Assembly (NCBI GenBank): GCA_003225595.1 | Contig: QIAR01000218.1 | Location: forward strand, 1-43,050 | Direction: 5' to 3' | From: Acidobacteriota bacterium | GTDB lineage: Bacteria; Acidobacteriota; Terriglobia; Terriglobales; Acidobacteriaceae | DNA: 43,050 nt | Shown here: one piece after another, positions 27,041 through 36,432 of the stretch | Position numbering within the stretch: the stretch's first letter is position 1 | Layout of the letters: each line of letters begins with the position of its first letter | Position numbers and translations under genes: made by a program | Notes under the pieces: generated by a model | What the model saw: the letters and a program-made list of their open reading frames with translations, nothing else | Told to the model about the DNA's origin: nothing | Database searches by the model: none

Positions 27041-27408
27041 GACAGGTCCCTGTCAGCGGTGGCCGGCGTCGGTGAGATGCTGGAATTCGGCGGAGAGTAG
27101 CTCACGGCTTGCGGCCTACAGCCGCTCCACCCAGAACCGCTTGTCATGTGCGGCAATTGGCCTGCCAAATCAAACTGCTGTACCTACCATGAATCCAATA
27201 AGTTGCTGCGGTCCGCGCGCCTACTAGTGAAAGAAGCTTGCACTTCATGCGAGCACAGAAATCCCCCTGAACAACACGACCAGCCAGGAAATGGCGCTGG
27301 AGGGAGTTCGCGCTATCGACTAAGGGTTCCCGCTCGACTGCCGTGAGCCCTTTGCGCCTCAAGCAGATTTTGAGGCAAGCGCCGGGCGCGGTCAAACTGA
27401 TTGTTTCT

Positions 27409-27456
27409 ATCAAGCTGATAAGAAAAGATGATCAAAATGCGGAGATTTGATAAGAA
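27409..27456. promoter_or_regulatory. Candidate LysR operator repeats
   Basis: TGATAAGAA occurs at 27416-27424 and again at 27448-27456, 32 bases (about three helical turns) apart. The first copy overlaps the palindrome ATCA-AGC-TGAT (27409-27419). This lies 40-90 bases before the LysR-type gene, where autoregulatory sites of this family usually sit. Confidence 0.4.
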
Positions 27457-27498
27457 TATGTTGTTAGGCAACTGCCTGGACGCAAATCGAATTAAATC

Positions 27499-28446
27499 AT
27501 GCAAACCATGGAGATCGATCAAATCGAGACGTTTCTCGCGGTGGCTACATTCGACGGTTTTCACCGCGCAGCGGAGGCGCTACGGATCAGCCAGCCAGCG
27601 GTTAGTGCTCGCATCAAAGCGCTGGAGCAGTCACTTGGAGCGACCCTCTTTGCGCGCTCCCGGGGTGGGCTTACCCTCTCTGATGCTGGCAGAACTCTTC
27701 GTCCGTATGCCGAGCAACTCTTACGGACCGCTTCACTGGCGCGCCAGGCTGTCCATGAACTACGGCCGGGGAGCGAAGGCCCACTGCAGATTGCGGCCGC
27801 GCTTTCCATCTGTGTGTACTTTCTCCCGGATGTCCTGAAGCACTTTCAGCGGGCCCACCCGAACGTCATCATTAACATTCGCTCGGGACACTCGAAGGAA
27901 GTGTTAGAGATGGTCATGGGTGGAGAGGCGGAGATCGGTTTGGCGCGCTCTCTTCAGCATCCCGAAGTTGAGACTTTGAGCCTTGGAGACGATCCACTTC
28001 TGCTAGTGGCACACCCCAAACAAGAGCCGAAGAACGTGCGCCGGGCGCGGCTTGAGGAAGTGGCGAACTGGCCGCTCATCTTCTTCGACCGGGGGTCCAG
28101 CGATTGGACGCTCACTCACAGTCTGTTCCGCCGGGCCGGCCTCGTCGCTAACGTGGCCCTGGAAGTTGACACCATCGAAACCGCCAAGAGAATGGTGGAA
28201 CGCGGGTTAGGTGTGGCATTTCTCCCCAGGATAGCGGTGGGGCGAGAAATTCAGCGAGGCAAGCTCGCCACCGTGAGGATTCTCGACGCGGAACCTCTGC
28301 GCCGAAGCCTCGACCTGATCCATCCTCGACACCGCGCTCTGCGCGCCGAGGCCCGGGCGTTTCTGGCTGTGGTTAGAGAAGCCGTTAATGAGGCTTCCGC
28401 ATTCGCCGGTAACTCGCTCCGGGGCTCGCGGCGGCGATCGAAATGA
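27499..28446 (+). CDS. LysR-family transcriptional regulator
   Basis: The 315-residue protein has the N-terminal winged helix-turn-helix of LysR regulators (MEIDQIETFLAVATFDGFHR, AAEALRISQPAVSARIKALE, LFARSRGGLTLSDAGRTLRP) and a periplasmic-binding-like effector domain from about residue 95 (PLQIAAALSICVYFLPDVLK). It is divergent from aceA, which suggests control of isocitrate lyase in response to a small carbon metabolite; that is an inference from position. ATG 27499 or the ATG four codons later could start it. The C-terminal serine/arginine-rich tail (GSRRRSK) is dispensable-looking. Confidence 0.93.
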   Translation: MQTMEIDQIETFLAVATFDGFHRAAEALRISQPAVSARIKALEQSLGATLFARSRGGLTLSDAGRTLRPYAEQLLRTASLARQAVHELRPGSEGPLQIAAALSICVYFLPDVLKHFQRAHPNVIINIRSGHSKEVLEMVMGGEAEIGLARSLQHPEVETLSLGDDPLLLVAHPKQEPKNVRRARLEEVANWPLIFFDRGSSDWTLTHSLFRRAGLVANVALEVDTIETAKRMVERGLGVAFLPRIAVGREIQRGKLATVRILDAEPLRRSLDLIHPRHRALRAEARAFLAVVREAVNEASAFAGNSLRGSRRRSK

Positions 28447-28591
28447 GGGAACGGCGTGAATCGCTGTTTTCCTCTCCTCTGCACAATCCCGCACACATCT
28501 CCACAACATGTGCACAGGCGAACCGGGTTTTCCACTTGCGCGAACTCCGCCGGCGGGTGCAGATTCAATCACAGGGAAGGCAACCCAGGTC

Positions 28592-29347
28592 ATGAAAGTT
28601 TCCGCAGAAGTTTGTCCCTTGTGCGAGGGCACGGGCTGGAAAACGGTTTCGACTCAAAGCGATCGCCGCGTCACACGCTGCGACTGTCAGTTGAGAGCGC
28701 GTTCGCATTCGTTGCTCGCGGCGGCGCGCATCCCCAAGCGGTATGAGCACTGCGAGCTTGTCAGCTTTACGACGGACTTCCCCGGTGCGGATCTGTCCTT
28801 AGCGCTCGCCCGAATTGCCGCTGTAAAGTATGTCGAAGAATACGACCCTAAAGATGCGACAGGCCTACTAGTTATAGGCAAGATCGGTGTGGGCAAGACG
28901 CACTTGGCGGTTGGCATTATCAAGGAACTGCTCGGCAAAGGCATTGGCTGTCTGTTCTGCGATTACCGTGACCTGCTGAAACAAATTCAGAATTCGTATA
29001 ACGATTCGGTGAAGACCACCGAACTTGAAGTACTGCGTCCCGTTTTTGAAACTGAGGTGCTGGTGCTCGACGAACTGGGCGCGGTCAAGCCAACCGAATG
29101 GGTTTGGGACACAGTAAGCCTGATCCTGAACACGCGATACAACGACAATCGCACAACAATCATCACCACCAATTTTGACAACAAGCCCGCTGGCGCACTG
29201 GCTGGTCCGCGCGGTGCCGCCCGCGAAGAAACACTCGGTGACCGCGTTGGAGAGCGCATGCGTTCGCGGTTGAACGAGATGTGCCGCATCATCAAGATGG
29301 ACGGCGAAGACTTCCGCCAAAAATTCCGCAGCGCGAGCTTTCGGTAA
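28592..29347 (+). CDS. DnaC/IstB-like AAA+ ATPase with N-terminal zinc-finger-like motif
   Basis: This protein of about 251 residues starts with a CxxC/CxC cysteine cluster (C8, C11, C30, C32: CPLCEGTGWK and TRCDCQL). A DnaC-type AAA+ domain follows, with Walker A GKIGVGKT (96-103), Walker B VLVLDELGAVKPTEWV, ITTNFDNKP (sensor 1) and GERMRSRLNEMC (arginine-rich sensor 2). Helicase loaders and IstB transposition proteins share this layout. No transposase is nearby, so a helicase-loading role is more likely. ATG 28508 is in frame, but the upstream region looks non-coding. Confidence 0.85.
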   Translation: MKVSAEVCPLCEGTGWKTVSTQSDRRVTRCDCQLRARSHSLLAAARIPKRYEHCELVSFTTDFPGADLSLALARIAAVKYVEEYDPKDATGLLVIGKIGVGKTHLAVGIIKELLGKGIGCLFCDYRDLLKQIQNSYNDSVKTTELEVLRPVFETEVLVLDELGAVKPTEWVWDTVSLILNTRYNDNRTTIITTNFDNKPAGALAGPRGAAREETLGDRVGERMRSRLNEMCRIIKMDGEDFRQKFRSASFR

Positions 29348-29476
29348 TTCCTTGGGGTACGGATTTTCGCGGACTAAGACGGGTACTTCAGGAATCCCAG
29401 TTTGCAATCTGCAATCTTCAGTCTGAAATCTTGAATCCGTGTTCATTCGTGCGAATCCGTGGCCTAGAATTAAGAA

Positions 29477-31252
29477 GTGCTGACCCACCGGCTCGAGTTC
29501 GTTCCCGAACGTGACGCTGAAATCTTCGCTGCCATTCCTTCCGCGACCGCGGTCTTTCTGCTGCGCGGCAATGATCCGCAAGCCGAGCCTTATGTTACGA
29601 AGAGTGCACACCTGCGCCGCCGCCTCATCCGCCTGTTGGGCTCTCCGGAGGAACGCACGAAGCGATTGAACCTGCGCGATCGGATTCGCTGGATCGAGTA
29701 CTCGCTCGCCGGGTCCCATTTTGAATCCGGCTTCCTGCTCTACAAAGTGCTACGCGCGACTTTCCCCAATACGTATTCAAAGCGTCTGCGACTGCGCTTG
29801 GCACCCATGATTAAGCTGCACATGGAAAACGAATTCCCGCGAGCTTCGGTCACAACGCGTCTGGGGCGGCTTAACGGCCCAGCGCTTTATTACGGACCAT
29901 TTCCTTCGCGCACAGTGGCGGAAAAATTCGCCAACGACTCACTCGACTTCTTCAAAATGCGCCGTTGCGTCGAGAATCTCCATCCCGATCCGAAGTTTCC
30001 CGGCTGCATCTATTCGGAAATGAAAATGTGTCTGGCGCCCTGCTTCAAGGGTTGTACCGACGAGGAATACCGAAACGAAGTCGCACGTGTGCAGGCCTAT
30101 TTGGATTCTAGTGGCGACTCGCTGGTGCGCGAAATCTCCATGCTGCGTGATGAGGCGTCGAACCATTTGGATTTCGAGAGTGCTGCGGCTACCCATGCGC
30201 GCCTGGAAAAACTCTCGCCGTTGCTAGGCCAACTGCCGGAAATCGTACGCCGCATTGATCGACTCGCAGCAGTCATGTTGCAGCCTTCATCTGTACCCGA
30301 ATGTGTCGCCCTGTTCCGCATCGATTGCGGGCACATTTCCGGACCGCTGAATTTTCCGATCCAATCTACTGAGTATGCGAAGTCGCAATCGATGGAGTCC
30401 CGGCTCCAGGAGGCGCTCACGACAATCACACCCGCTGTGTGCAAAACTGCGCTTGAACTGATGGAGCACCTGGCCATCCTGAAGCGCTGGTATTACCGCA
30501 GCCACCGGATCGGAGAAATCTTTCTCGCAGATGAGAAAGGCGGGCTGCCGATGCGTCGCATCGTGCGGGGCATATCACGCGTCTATAAAGGCGAAAAACC
30601 GGAGACCGATCTTGCAGCCACGATGATCACCCCACCGAATCTCTTGTACGGGCGGCATCCTGCCTGCTGTCTCGGAGGGCATCTTGTCTTCCTAGGAGCG
30701 GCCAACGGGTTAGCTCGACAGACCGAGGACGGCGGCTCTACCAATTCCCCTGCGATTGAGGGCATGATGAAACACCAAAACGACAAATCTCTTCGAGAAC
30801 ACCTGCTCTCCCTCCTCAAAGGCGGCGGAGCGCACGCCAAGTTTGACGATGTGGTTGCTGATTTCCGAGCGGATTTGCGTGGCAAGAAAATGGAGGGCCT
30901 GCCCTACACGCCATGGATGCTGCTCGAGCATATGCGTATCGCGCAGTGGGACATTTTGGAGTTCAGCCGCAATCCCAAGCACATTTCCCCAGAATGGCCC
31001 GACGGTTATTGGCCAAAGACGGAATCGCCACCAAGTGCGGCGGCTTGGAACAACAGTATCAAGTCATTCCGAAAAGACCTCAAGTCGATACAGGATCTGG
31101 TTAGCGAACCCAAGGCCGACCTCGATGCACCCATCCCCTGGGGTGACGGCCAGACAATCCTGCGAGAAGCACTGCTGGTTGCCGATCACAACGCGTATCA
31201 TTTGGGACAGATAGTCGTGTTGCGAAGGCTTCTTAGTGCGTGGAAGGAATGA
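29477..31252 (+). CDS. UvrC-like protein fused in frame to a DinB-superfamily protein
   Basis: Residues 1 to about 390 resemble the N-terminal half of UvrC: a degenerate GIY-YIG domain (AVFLLRG and [17 protein letters not shown], with the GIY and YIG residues altered), [15 protein letters not shown], a four-cysteine cluster ([24 protein letters not shown]) and a UVR motif ([16 protein letters not shown]). Residues about 395-429 look like translated spacer. Residues 430-591 are a DinB/YfiT-type four-helix protein with metal-ligand histidines ([11 protein letters not shown] and DHNAYHLGQ). ATG 30764 is preceded by GAGGGC, so the DinB part may be translated separately. The start is GTG 29477. 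Confidence 0.75.
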   Translation: MLTHRLEFVPERDAEIFAAIPSATAVFLLRGNDPQAEPYVTKSAHLRRRLIRLLGSPEERTKRLNLRDRIRWIEYSLAGSHFESGFLLYKVLRATFPNTYSKRLRLRLAPMIKLHMENEFPRASVTTRLGRLNGPALYYGPFPSRTVAEKFANDSLDFFKMRRCVENLHPDPKFPGCIYSEMKMCLAPCFKGCTDEEYRNEVARVQAYLDSSGDSLVREISMLRDEASNHLDFESAAATHARLEKLSPLLGQLPEIVRRIDRLAAVMLQPSSVPECVALFRIDCGHISGPLNFPIQSTEYAKSQSMESRLQEALTTITPAVCKTALELMEHLAILKRWYYRSHRIGEIFLADEKGGLPMRRIVRGISRVYKGEKPETDLAATMITPPNLLYGRHPACCLGGHLVFLGAANGLARQTEDGGSTNSPAIEGMMKHQNDKSLREHLLSLLKGGGAHAKFDDVVADFRADLRGKKMEGLPYTPWMLLEHMRIAQWDILEFSRNPKHISPEWPDGYWPKTESPPSAAAWNNSIKSFRKDLKSIQDLVSEPKADLDAPIPWGDGQTILREALLVADHNAYHLGQIVVLRRLLSAWKE

Positions 31253-31416
31253 GAGAAAATTTGCGATTGATGATTTTCGATTGACGATTGGAAAATCTGA
31301 ATCCTTGGACCACCGCAATGAAACTCGTAAAGCTGCAGAACGCCTATAGGTCGTCAATTGGCAATCGGCAATCGCATATCTCCTTTGTCGGCGTGCCGCT
31401 GTGCCGAGTTCTGGAC

Positions 31417-32928
31417 CTACGCACGCTTGCGGAAAATTACCCGCACTCCCTCCCTCCACCTCTCGTCAATTCCCACCAGCGTCCAGTCGATCTCGGGGGA
31501 GATGTAGTGCAGCAGGGTGTCTGTGGCGGGATGGATGTGCAGCGCCGGCGCGACCAGAAATAACAGCGAGGGCTCAGTTGACAGCTCATGTCCCGTAAAA
31601 TACCCGAAGCGCTGGAACTCGCTGCGCGCGCGATGCCACTCGACACGTGACCAGTAGTCCACCCCTTGCAGCGGCAGGTGAATGTCTTCATCGGCCTTCA
31701 GTTCCACGACCGCCAATTGCCCCTCCCGCGTCACAGTCAGGACATCAATCATGGCGCGATCAGCAGCGGAAAAAGCCGGCACCTGCGAATACATTGATGA
31801 TGAATCCAACCGCTCATCTATGGCGCTCACATCGCGAACCACCAATGACTCGAGCCAGCGCTCCGGATGCATGCGCCACAAGGGATGATGGCGTGGTCCA
31901 TGCGAATCGCGTATGTCACGGGCGCGCCGCAGTAGATCGGCCAAATCCCCTACATTATTTTCCGCCAGCACTCGCTCATTTGCGCCAACACCAAACACGA
32001 TCTCCTGGGTATTCCGGAATGACTCCGTGTGCGCCAGGCGTGCACGGGCAAACTCGAGGCCTCGCAAACGAAAGGCGACCTCGGCCGCAGACAGCACCGC
32101 GATTTCACAGTCTGGCACCAGCTCACTTACGCGTCCGATGGACTCCGCAAAGCGTTCCCGAGCTACCGTGTCATCCGTGCGATGCAGGAGTCTGGTGGCG
32201 ATATTTCCGCGATCAGCACAGTCAATTTCACGCAGCGACTCATCTCGCTCTCCAAGCTCGTAGATCTGCCACTTCGCGGCCGTGCGGTTCAGATGTGCCA
32301 TACGCTCTCGCGCGAGCGCCGAAGTACCAGCGGGCAGGAAAAGTTTGAGGCCTTCGACGAGCACCCTTCCGTCCTGAGCCTGTCGGAATGCGTCCAGCCA
32401 GAGAATACCGAATGTAAGCGCAGCATCGATTGAAGCCTGCGTCTCTTGCTGGTTCACTCCGAGTACAGCGAAAGTCGAGCGCCCTTGCTTGAGCAGGCCG
32501 CGCGTATAAATCGGACCAAACGATCGCTCCAAATCCATCGCCGTGCTGAGCTGGGCCACTGTGAAGCCGGCGAATTGCCGCTCGAGCACCCTGCGCAATT
32601 TCTGCTGATAGGCGGATCGGGCGGCCTTGCGGGCGGACGGCGTGCGTCGATCCCGCTCACGGCAGATTTCCAGCTTTGACGGGCGTGTCTGTCCCAGACG
32701 CTGTACCGCTAATCGCAGAACATCGTTCTTGATTTCCGCCTCGAGCACCCGACGCACTATATTCCGTTCTGTGGACCACAAATGAAGCAGGCATTTGCCG
32801 CGTTCGCCCGAAATTGAATATTTCGCCCGTGCCAGATCGAACGCTACCGCGCCCTCTTCCAGAACCACGGCGTCGCGGGATCCAGCGAGGAAATCCTCAA
32901 GCGTGCGGACCAGCGATTCAGAAGCCAT
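31417..32928 (-). CDS. Uncharacterised protein with possible PD-(D/E)XK nuclease-like C-terminal domain
   Basis: I do not recognise the family. From ATG 32928 the product has about 503 residues; the frame is open to 33057, but that extension (GFKAQSQAESA) reads like spacer. The C-terminal third contains MIDVLTVTREGQLAVVELKA, the D-X(n)-E-x-K arrangement of PD-(D/E)XK nucleases, followed by LPLQGVDYWSRVEWHRA. The central part is helical and rich in R, E and A. No membrane segment or signal peptide is present. It lies convergent to the UvrC/DinB ORF and divergent from holB. Confidence 0.6.
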   Translation of the reverse strand: MASESLVRTLEDFLAGSRDAVVLEEGAVAFDLARAKYSISGERGKCLLHLWSTERNIVRRVLEAEIKNDVLRLAVQRLGQTRPSKLEICRERDRRTPSARKAARSAYQQKLRRVLERQFAGFTVAQLSTAMDLERSFGPIYTRGLLKQGRSTFAVLGVNQQETQASIDAALTFGILWLDAFRQAQDGRVLVEGLKLFLPAGTSALARERMAHLNRTAAKWQIYELGERDESLREIDCADRGNIATRLLHRTDDTVARERFAESIGRVSELVPDCEIAVLSAAEVAFRLRGLEFARARLAHTESFRNTQEIVFGVGANERVLAENNVGDLADLLRRARDIRDSHGPRHHPLWRMHPERWLESLVVRDVSAIDERLDSSSMYSQVPAFSAADRAMIDVLTVTREGQLAVVELKADEDIHLPLQGVDYWSRVEWHRARSEFQRFGYFTGHELSTEPSLLFLVAPALHIHPATDTLLHYISPEIDWTLVGIDERWREGVRVIFRKRA

Positions 32929-33244
32929 TGCAGGATTGTTTCCGACTAAACGCCGCGTGTCTGTGACCGCTAAACACGACTTAAGTACAAGTGCAGCCGA
33001 CTCGGCCTGAGACTGGGCTTTAAAGCCAGCCTCGCACAATTTTTTTGTGACGTTCATCCAGAGGATTCTTCTGGAAATTCAGCTTAAAGACGGGCTTTAC
33101 CACTTAGCTAAATTCTTCGTTGGGCCTGAAAGCCGGGGCTCAAATTGGCGGTACTGTCCGGAGGGCGAAGCCAAAGACTAACTGCGGGGAGGTCAAGTAA
33201 GATAACTATTCTGGACCTCCAGGTCTCCGCGGTAAATAAGTAAC

Positions 33245-34342
33245 ATGGGCTTCTCTGATTTTCACGGCAACTCGGAAACCGTCCACCGCATACGCGACAT
33301 GCTGGTGCATCAGCGCCTGCCACATGCCGTGATCCTTGCCGGTCCACGCGGCTCGGGCAAGTATACCTTGGCTCTCATGCTGGCTAAGGCGATGAACTGC
33401 CTTTCGCCCACCACCACAAACGGCCTACCTGACTTCTGCGGCCAGTGTTCCAACTGCACCCGCATCGCCCAATCGGAAGACCTCGAATCCCGCTGTGCCG
33501 AAGCGGTAGACACCCGCGAGCATTTGCGCGAAACGGATAAGAAAGAAACGCGCATCCTTGTCCAGACCCATCCCGACGTGCTCGTTATCCCGCCTGACCC
33601 GCCGCAGATGATGATCAAGGTTGACCAGGTGCGACGCGTCATCGAGAGCATTTACTTCCGGCCCGGCGAAGCCAAAGAGCGCATCTACATCTTCACCGAT
33701 TCGGCTTTCATGAAAGAGGCCGCCAACTCTCTCCTCAAGGTGCTGGAGGAACCTCCTGAGTTCGCGACTATTTTCCTGTTGGCTGAAAATCCCGGCGAAT
33801 TGCTGGCTACGATTCGCTCGCGTTCCATGACGTTTTGCCTCGGAGCACTTAGTGCCGAGGAGATCGAGCGCTACTTAACTAGGCACCGGCCTGACTGGGA
33901 TACCAAACAGCGCTCGCTAGTGGCACGACTCTGCGAAGGCGCCGTGGGACGCGCCCGAGGCTTCGATCTCACTGCTTACATCGCCGCCCGAGATCACGCC
34001 CTGACGATTCTTGCCTCGTCCCTGCGCGGCAGCGATCACAGCCAACTTTTCAAAGTGACAGAAACTTATCGTTCTGGAGCCGAAGGCCGCGAGAAGATCG
34101 AGGCGTTGCTGCGGACCCTCTATTCCCTCCTCCAAGACATCATGTTTCTGAACTCCGGCACTCCCGGGTTGGTCCGGAACACTGATGTTCAAGACGAACT
34201 GAAAAAGCTTTCCGAATCCGCCGACTTCGCCTGGGTTGCATTTGCGGCCGACCGTCTCTCCGAGGTCGAGCGTGGCATCCGCCGCAACCTGCTGCGTTCG
34301 CTGTCGCTGGACGCTTTCGCTACGGCGCTGGAGCGGCGTTGA
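33245..34342 (+). CDS. holB: DNA polymerase III delta-prime subunit
   Basis: Delta-prime is part of the clamp loader that places the sliding clamp on primed DNA. The 365-residue protein has a Walker-A-like loop (ILAGPRGSGKYTLALMLA), a zinc module (CGQCSNCTRI with an upstream cysteine), IKVDQVRRVIESIYFRPGEA, the AAA+ segment KEAANSLLKVLEEPPEFATIFLLAENP and sensor LLATIRSRS. It ends in a helical collar domain. The start is ATG 33245. There is an insertion of about 20 residues after the zinc module (SRCAEAVDTREHLRETDKKE) compared with typical forms. Confidence 0.93.
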   Translation: MGFSDFHGNSETVHRIRDMLVHQRLPHAVILAGPRGSGKYTLALMLAKAMNCLSPTTTNGLPDFCGQCSNCTRIAQSEDLESRCAEAVDTREHLRETDKKETRILVQTHPDVLVIPPDPPQMMIKVDQVRRVIESIYFRPGEAKERIYIFTDSAFMKEAANSLLKVLEEPPEFATIFLLAENPGELLATIRSRSMTFCLGALSAEEIERYLTRHRPDWDTKQRSLVARLCEGAVGRARGFDLTAYIAARDHALTILASSLRGSDHSQLFKVTETYRSGAEGREKIEALLRTLYSLLQDIMFLNSGTPGLVRNTDVQDELKKLSESADFAWVAFAADRLSEVERGIRRNLLRSLSLDAFATALERR

Positions 34343-34592
34343 AACCGCTAGTTGGATTTGGCGGTTAGCAAGATTTGCCCGCAGTGCCACAGAGCCCGAG
34401 AATGGCTGAATGCCCAATGCTGACTGCCAAATGCTGCCTTTGTCCCAAAAGTCATTGCCGCAGCATCACTTAGGCATTGTGCGTCTCCCGCCGGTGTGGT
34501 AGGGTATTTGAAATTCACACCTCAGTGCCCACAATCTCAGCGGCTCAGTATTGTGGAATTCCGCGCGAACAGTGCGAATAGGTGGTGCGACC

Positions 34593-34991
34593 ATGAAAGA
34601 TACAATCGATTCCATTCCAGCCGAGCGGCCTGTCGAGCAGGAAGCATTTGCCAACCGTAAACTGATTCGCCCCCTGCTCAATCGTAACGACCACAACCAT
34701 ACGCAGACTTCCATCGACCGGCGCGAACGCCCCGAGCGTTCACCCCTTGCGGGCAAGAAGATTCCACCGCCGGAAACCACCAACGCGGAAAATTTCTATT
34801 ACCAGAAGCAGATGCAGTCGAAAACTCCGATGGTCATCGTGCTCCGCGACGGGGAGCAGCTCCACGGCTACATCGAGTGGTACGACAGGAATTGCATCAA
34901 GGTGAACCGCAACGGCCAGCCCAACCTGATGATCTACAAACCCGCGATCAAATACATGTATAAGGAAGGCGAGGACGGTAGGAACGGGTAG
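34593..34991 (+). CDS. Hfq-like Sm-fold protein with long N-terminal tail
   Basis: The 132-residue protein from ATG 34593 (AGGTGGTG upstream) has a polar, proline- and charge-rich tail of about 65 residues followed by an Sm-like domain: MVIVLRDGEQLHGYIEWYDR (Sm1-like) and LMIYKPAIKYMYK (Sm2-like, comparable with the Hfq YKHAI motif). Hfq binds sRNAs and mRNAs as a hexamer. The N-terminal Q8/F39-type residues of classical Hfq are not conserved, and the tail is unusual because Hfq tails are normally C-terminal. I call it Hfq-like; RNA binding is inferred. Confidence 0.75.
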   Translation: MKDTIDSIPAERPVEQEAFANRKLIRPLLNRNDHNHTQTSIDRRERPERSPLAGKKIPPPETTNAENFYYQKQMQSKTPMVIVLRDGEQLHGYIEWYDRNCIKVNRNGQPNLMIYKPAIKYMYKEGEDGRNG

Positions 34992-35192
34992 GGTTCGGGT
35001 CGCAGATGGCGGGTTCGCAGGTCGCAGGTCTGCACGCAGCACGCAGCACTCAGCACTCAGCTCCTTCAGTTCCTTCGCTGCAACGGAAATCTTCATGATT
35101 GCCATTCCGACGTGAATCGCAGCCTTCAAGGAAGCAGGAGAATCTACTCTGAGAAGCTAACGACGTGCTACCTGCACCGCTGTGACCTGGAG

Positions 35193-35744
35193 CTACAGTT
35201 TCGGCAGCACAATCCCTTTCTGTGCCTGGTATTTCCCCTTGCGATCGCGGTAGCTGGTCTCGCAAACCTCGTCTGACTGGAAGAAGATAATCTGGCAGAG
35301 GCCTTCATTGGCGTAGATCTTGGCCGGAAGCGGCGTCGTGTTTGAGATCTCAAGGGTCACGAATCCTTCCCACTCCGGTTCGAATGGCGTGACGTTCACA
35401 ATAATCCCGCACCGCGCATAGGTACTTTTCCCCACGCAAATCGTCAGCACGTCGCGTGGAATCCTGAAGTACTCCACTGACCGCGCCAGGGCAAAAGAAT
35501 TGGGCGGGATGATGGCACAATCGGAGCGCACGGTCACAAACGAGCGCTCGTCGAAATTCTTCGGATCTACGACGGCGCAATTCACGTTGGTGAAAATTTT
35601 GAACTCGTCAGCCACGCGTAGGTCATAGCCGTAGGAAGAGAGCCCGTAGGACACCACACCTTCCCTTATCTGCTTTTCTGAAAACGGGTTGATCATGTCG
35701 TGTTCCAGGGCCATCCTACGGATCCAACGGTCGTTCTTCAGCAT
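35193..35744 (-). CDS. dcd: dCTP deaminase
   Basis: dCTP deaminase converts dCTP to dUTP, feeding dTTP synthesis. The 183-residue protein has [36 protein letters not shown] and the active-site stretch [20 protein letters not shown] with [20 protein letters not shown]. It belongs to the trimeric dUTPase/dCTP deaminase fold. Family members may be bifunctional (dCTP to dUMP); that cannot be settled here. The ATG at 35744 is preceded by GAAGGAGAAGC. Confidence 0.93.
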   Translation of the reverse strand: MLKNDRWIRRMALEHDMINPFSEKQIREGVVSYGLSSYGYDLRVADEFKIFTNVNCAVVDPKNFDERSFVTVRSDCAIIPPNSFALARSVEYFRIPRDVLTICVGKSTYARCGIIVNVTPFEPEWEGFVTLEISNTTPLPAKIYANEGLCQIIFFQSDEVCETSYRDRKGKYQAQKGIVLPKL

Positions 35745-35779
35745 GCTTCTCCTTCGTCAATTTGTATTTAGGCTTTTGC

Positions 35780-35850
35780 AATTTGGTAGTTTGGCGTTCC
35801 TTTGCCACGACGCTGCTCTCCAATTACCAAATTACCCGATTACCAAATTA
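35780..35850. repeat. Short AT-rich repeats upstream of dcd
   Basis: TACCAAATT occurs at 35825-35833 and 35841-35849 within two direct ATTACCAAATTA units. Its inverse AATTTGGTA lies at 35780-35788. These units stand out in a GC-rich region and lie in the dcd to HU/IHF spacer. Confidence 0.55.
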
Positions 35851-35935
35851 TTCAATGAGTTCCGCGCGGCTGGCAAAAAGAGTTCAAAATCGGTGCAATC
35901 GAGGGTGCAGCCATCTTACGGGAGAGAAGGTACCG

Positions 35936-35964
35936 TTGACAATCTACCTTATCTCTCTTAGCAT
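35936..35964 (+). promoter_or_regulatory. Sigma-70 promoter of the HU/IHF gene
   Basis: TTGACA (35936-35941), a 17-base spacer, then TAGCAT (35959-35964). The start codon is about 45 bases downstream. Confidence 0.6.
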
Positions 35965-36009
35965 CAAGCACTTGGTGCTTTGACTGCACTCTCGAACCGG
36001 GAGCCGCTC

Positions 36010-36279
36010 GTGATCAAGCTCGACATTATTAATGAAGTGGTTAACAAAACAGGAATCACCAAAACCAAAGCTGAGCTGGCGGTCGAAACCGTCTTCGAAA
36101 GCATGAAGAAGGCGCTCACCAAAGGCGATCGCATTGAATTGCGGGGATTTGGTGTATTCAATGTCCGGCCGCGCAAGACCGGTATCGGTCGCAATCCGCG
36201 CACTGGCGCCGAGGTGTCGATCCCACCCGGCAAGGCCGTACGCTTTAAGCCAGGCAAGGAGTTGCAGTCCATCGATTAA
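36010..36279 (+). CDS. HU/IHF-family DNA-binding protein
   Basis: This 89-residue protein (VIKLDIINEVVNKTGITKTK) has the HU/IHF core: ELRGFGVFNVRPRKTGIGRN, then PRTGAEVSIPPGKAVRFKPG. The GVF and PRTG motifs resemble IHF more than the HU encoded at 25001-25282. GTG 36010 with CGGGAG upstream is preferred over TTG 35980. It is probably driven by the TTGACA/TAGCAT promoter just before it. Confidence 0.9.
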   Translation: MIKLDIINEVVNKTGITKTKAELAVETVFESMKKALTKGDRIELRGFGVFNVRPRKTGIGRNPRTGAEVSIPPGKAVRFKPGKELQSID

Positions 36280-36432
36280 GCTCGGCCGATGAATAAGTGG
36301 CGCGAGCAGTTTTCGGTCGCGCTCAGGACAGGCCCGCCGGCTGCGCACTCGACATGCTCGGGGCAGGCTTTATGGCGTCCCGCACGTAACCGGGGCCGCT
36401 GGAGTAAGGTTAGCGTAAAGGCCCAAACAAGC

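Larger units (their letters stand above)
26986..27498. other. Intergenic region between aceA and the LysR gene
   Basis: About 510 bases separate the divergent aceA and LysR genes. I see no convincing gene; an 89-codon minus-strand frame at 27144-27413 has no recognisable features. The region holds an inverted repeat in the aceA leader and AT-rich repeated motifs near the LysR start, listed separately. Confidence 0.6.

Noticed and set aside
27144-27413. 89-codon minus-strand frame in the aceA/LysR spacer
   Set aside because: No motif, no convincing ribosome binding site, and it would occupy the regulatory region.
28592-29347. IstB-type transposition protein from an IS21-like element
   Set aside because: No IstA transposase, terminal inverted repeats or target duplication are visible nearby, so a DnaC-like helicase loader is more likely.
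32929-33057. 43-codon N-terminal extension of the unknown nuclease-like protein
   Set aside because: The sequence (GFKAQSQAESAALVL) resembles translated spacer, though no strong ribosome binding site settles the start.
36289-36432. 48-codon N-terminal extension of the M50 protease
   Set aside because: The segment reads as spacer (GPPAAHSTCSGQALWRPARN) and lacks family similarity. ATG 36433 gives a normal start.
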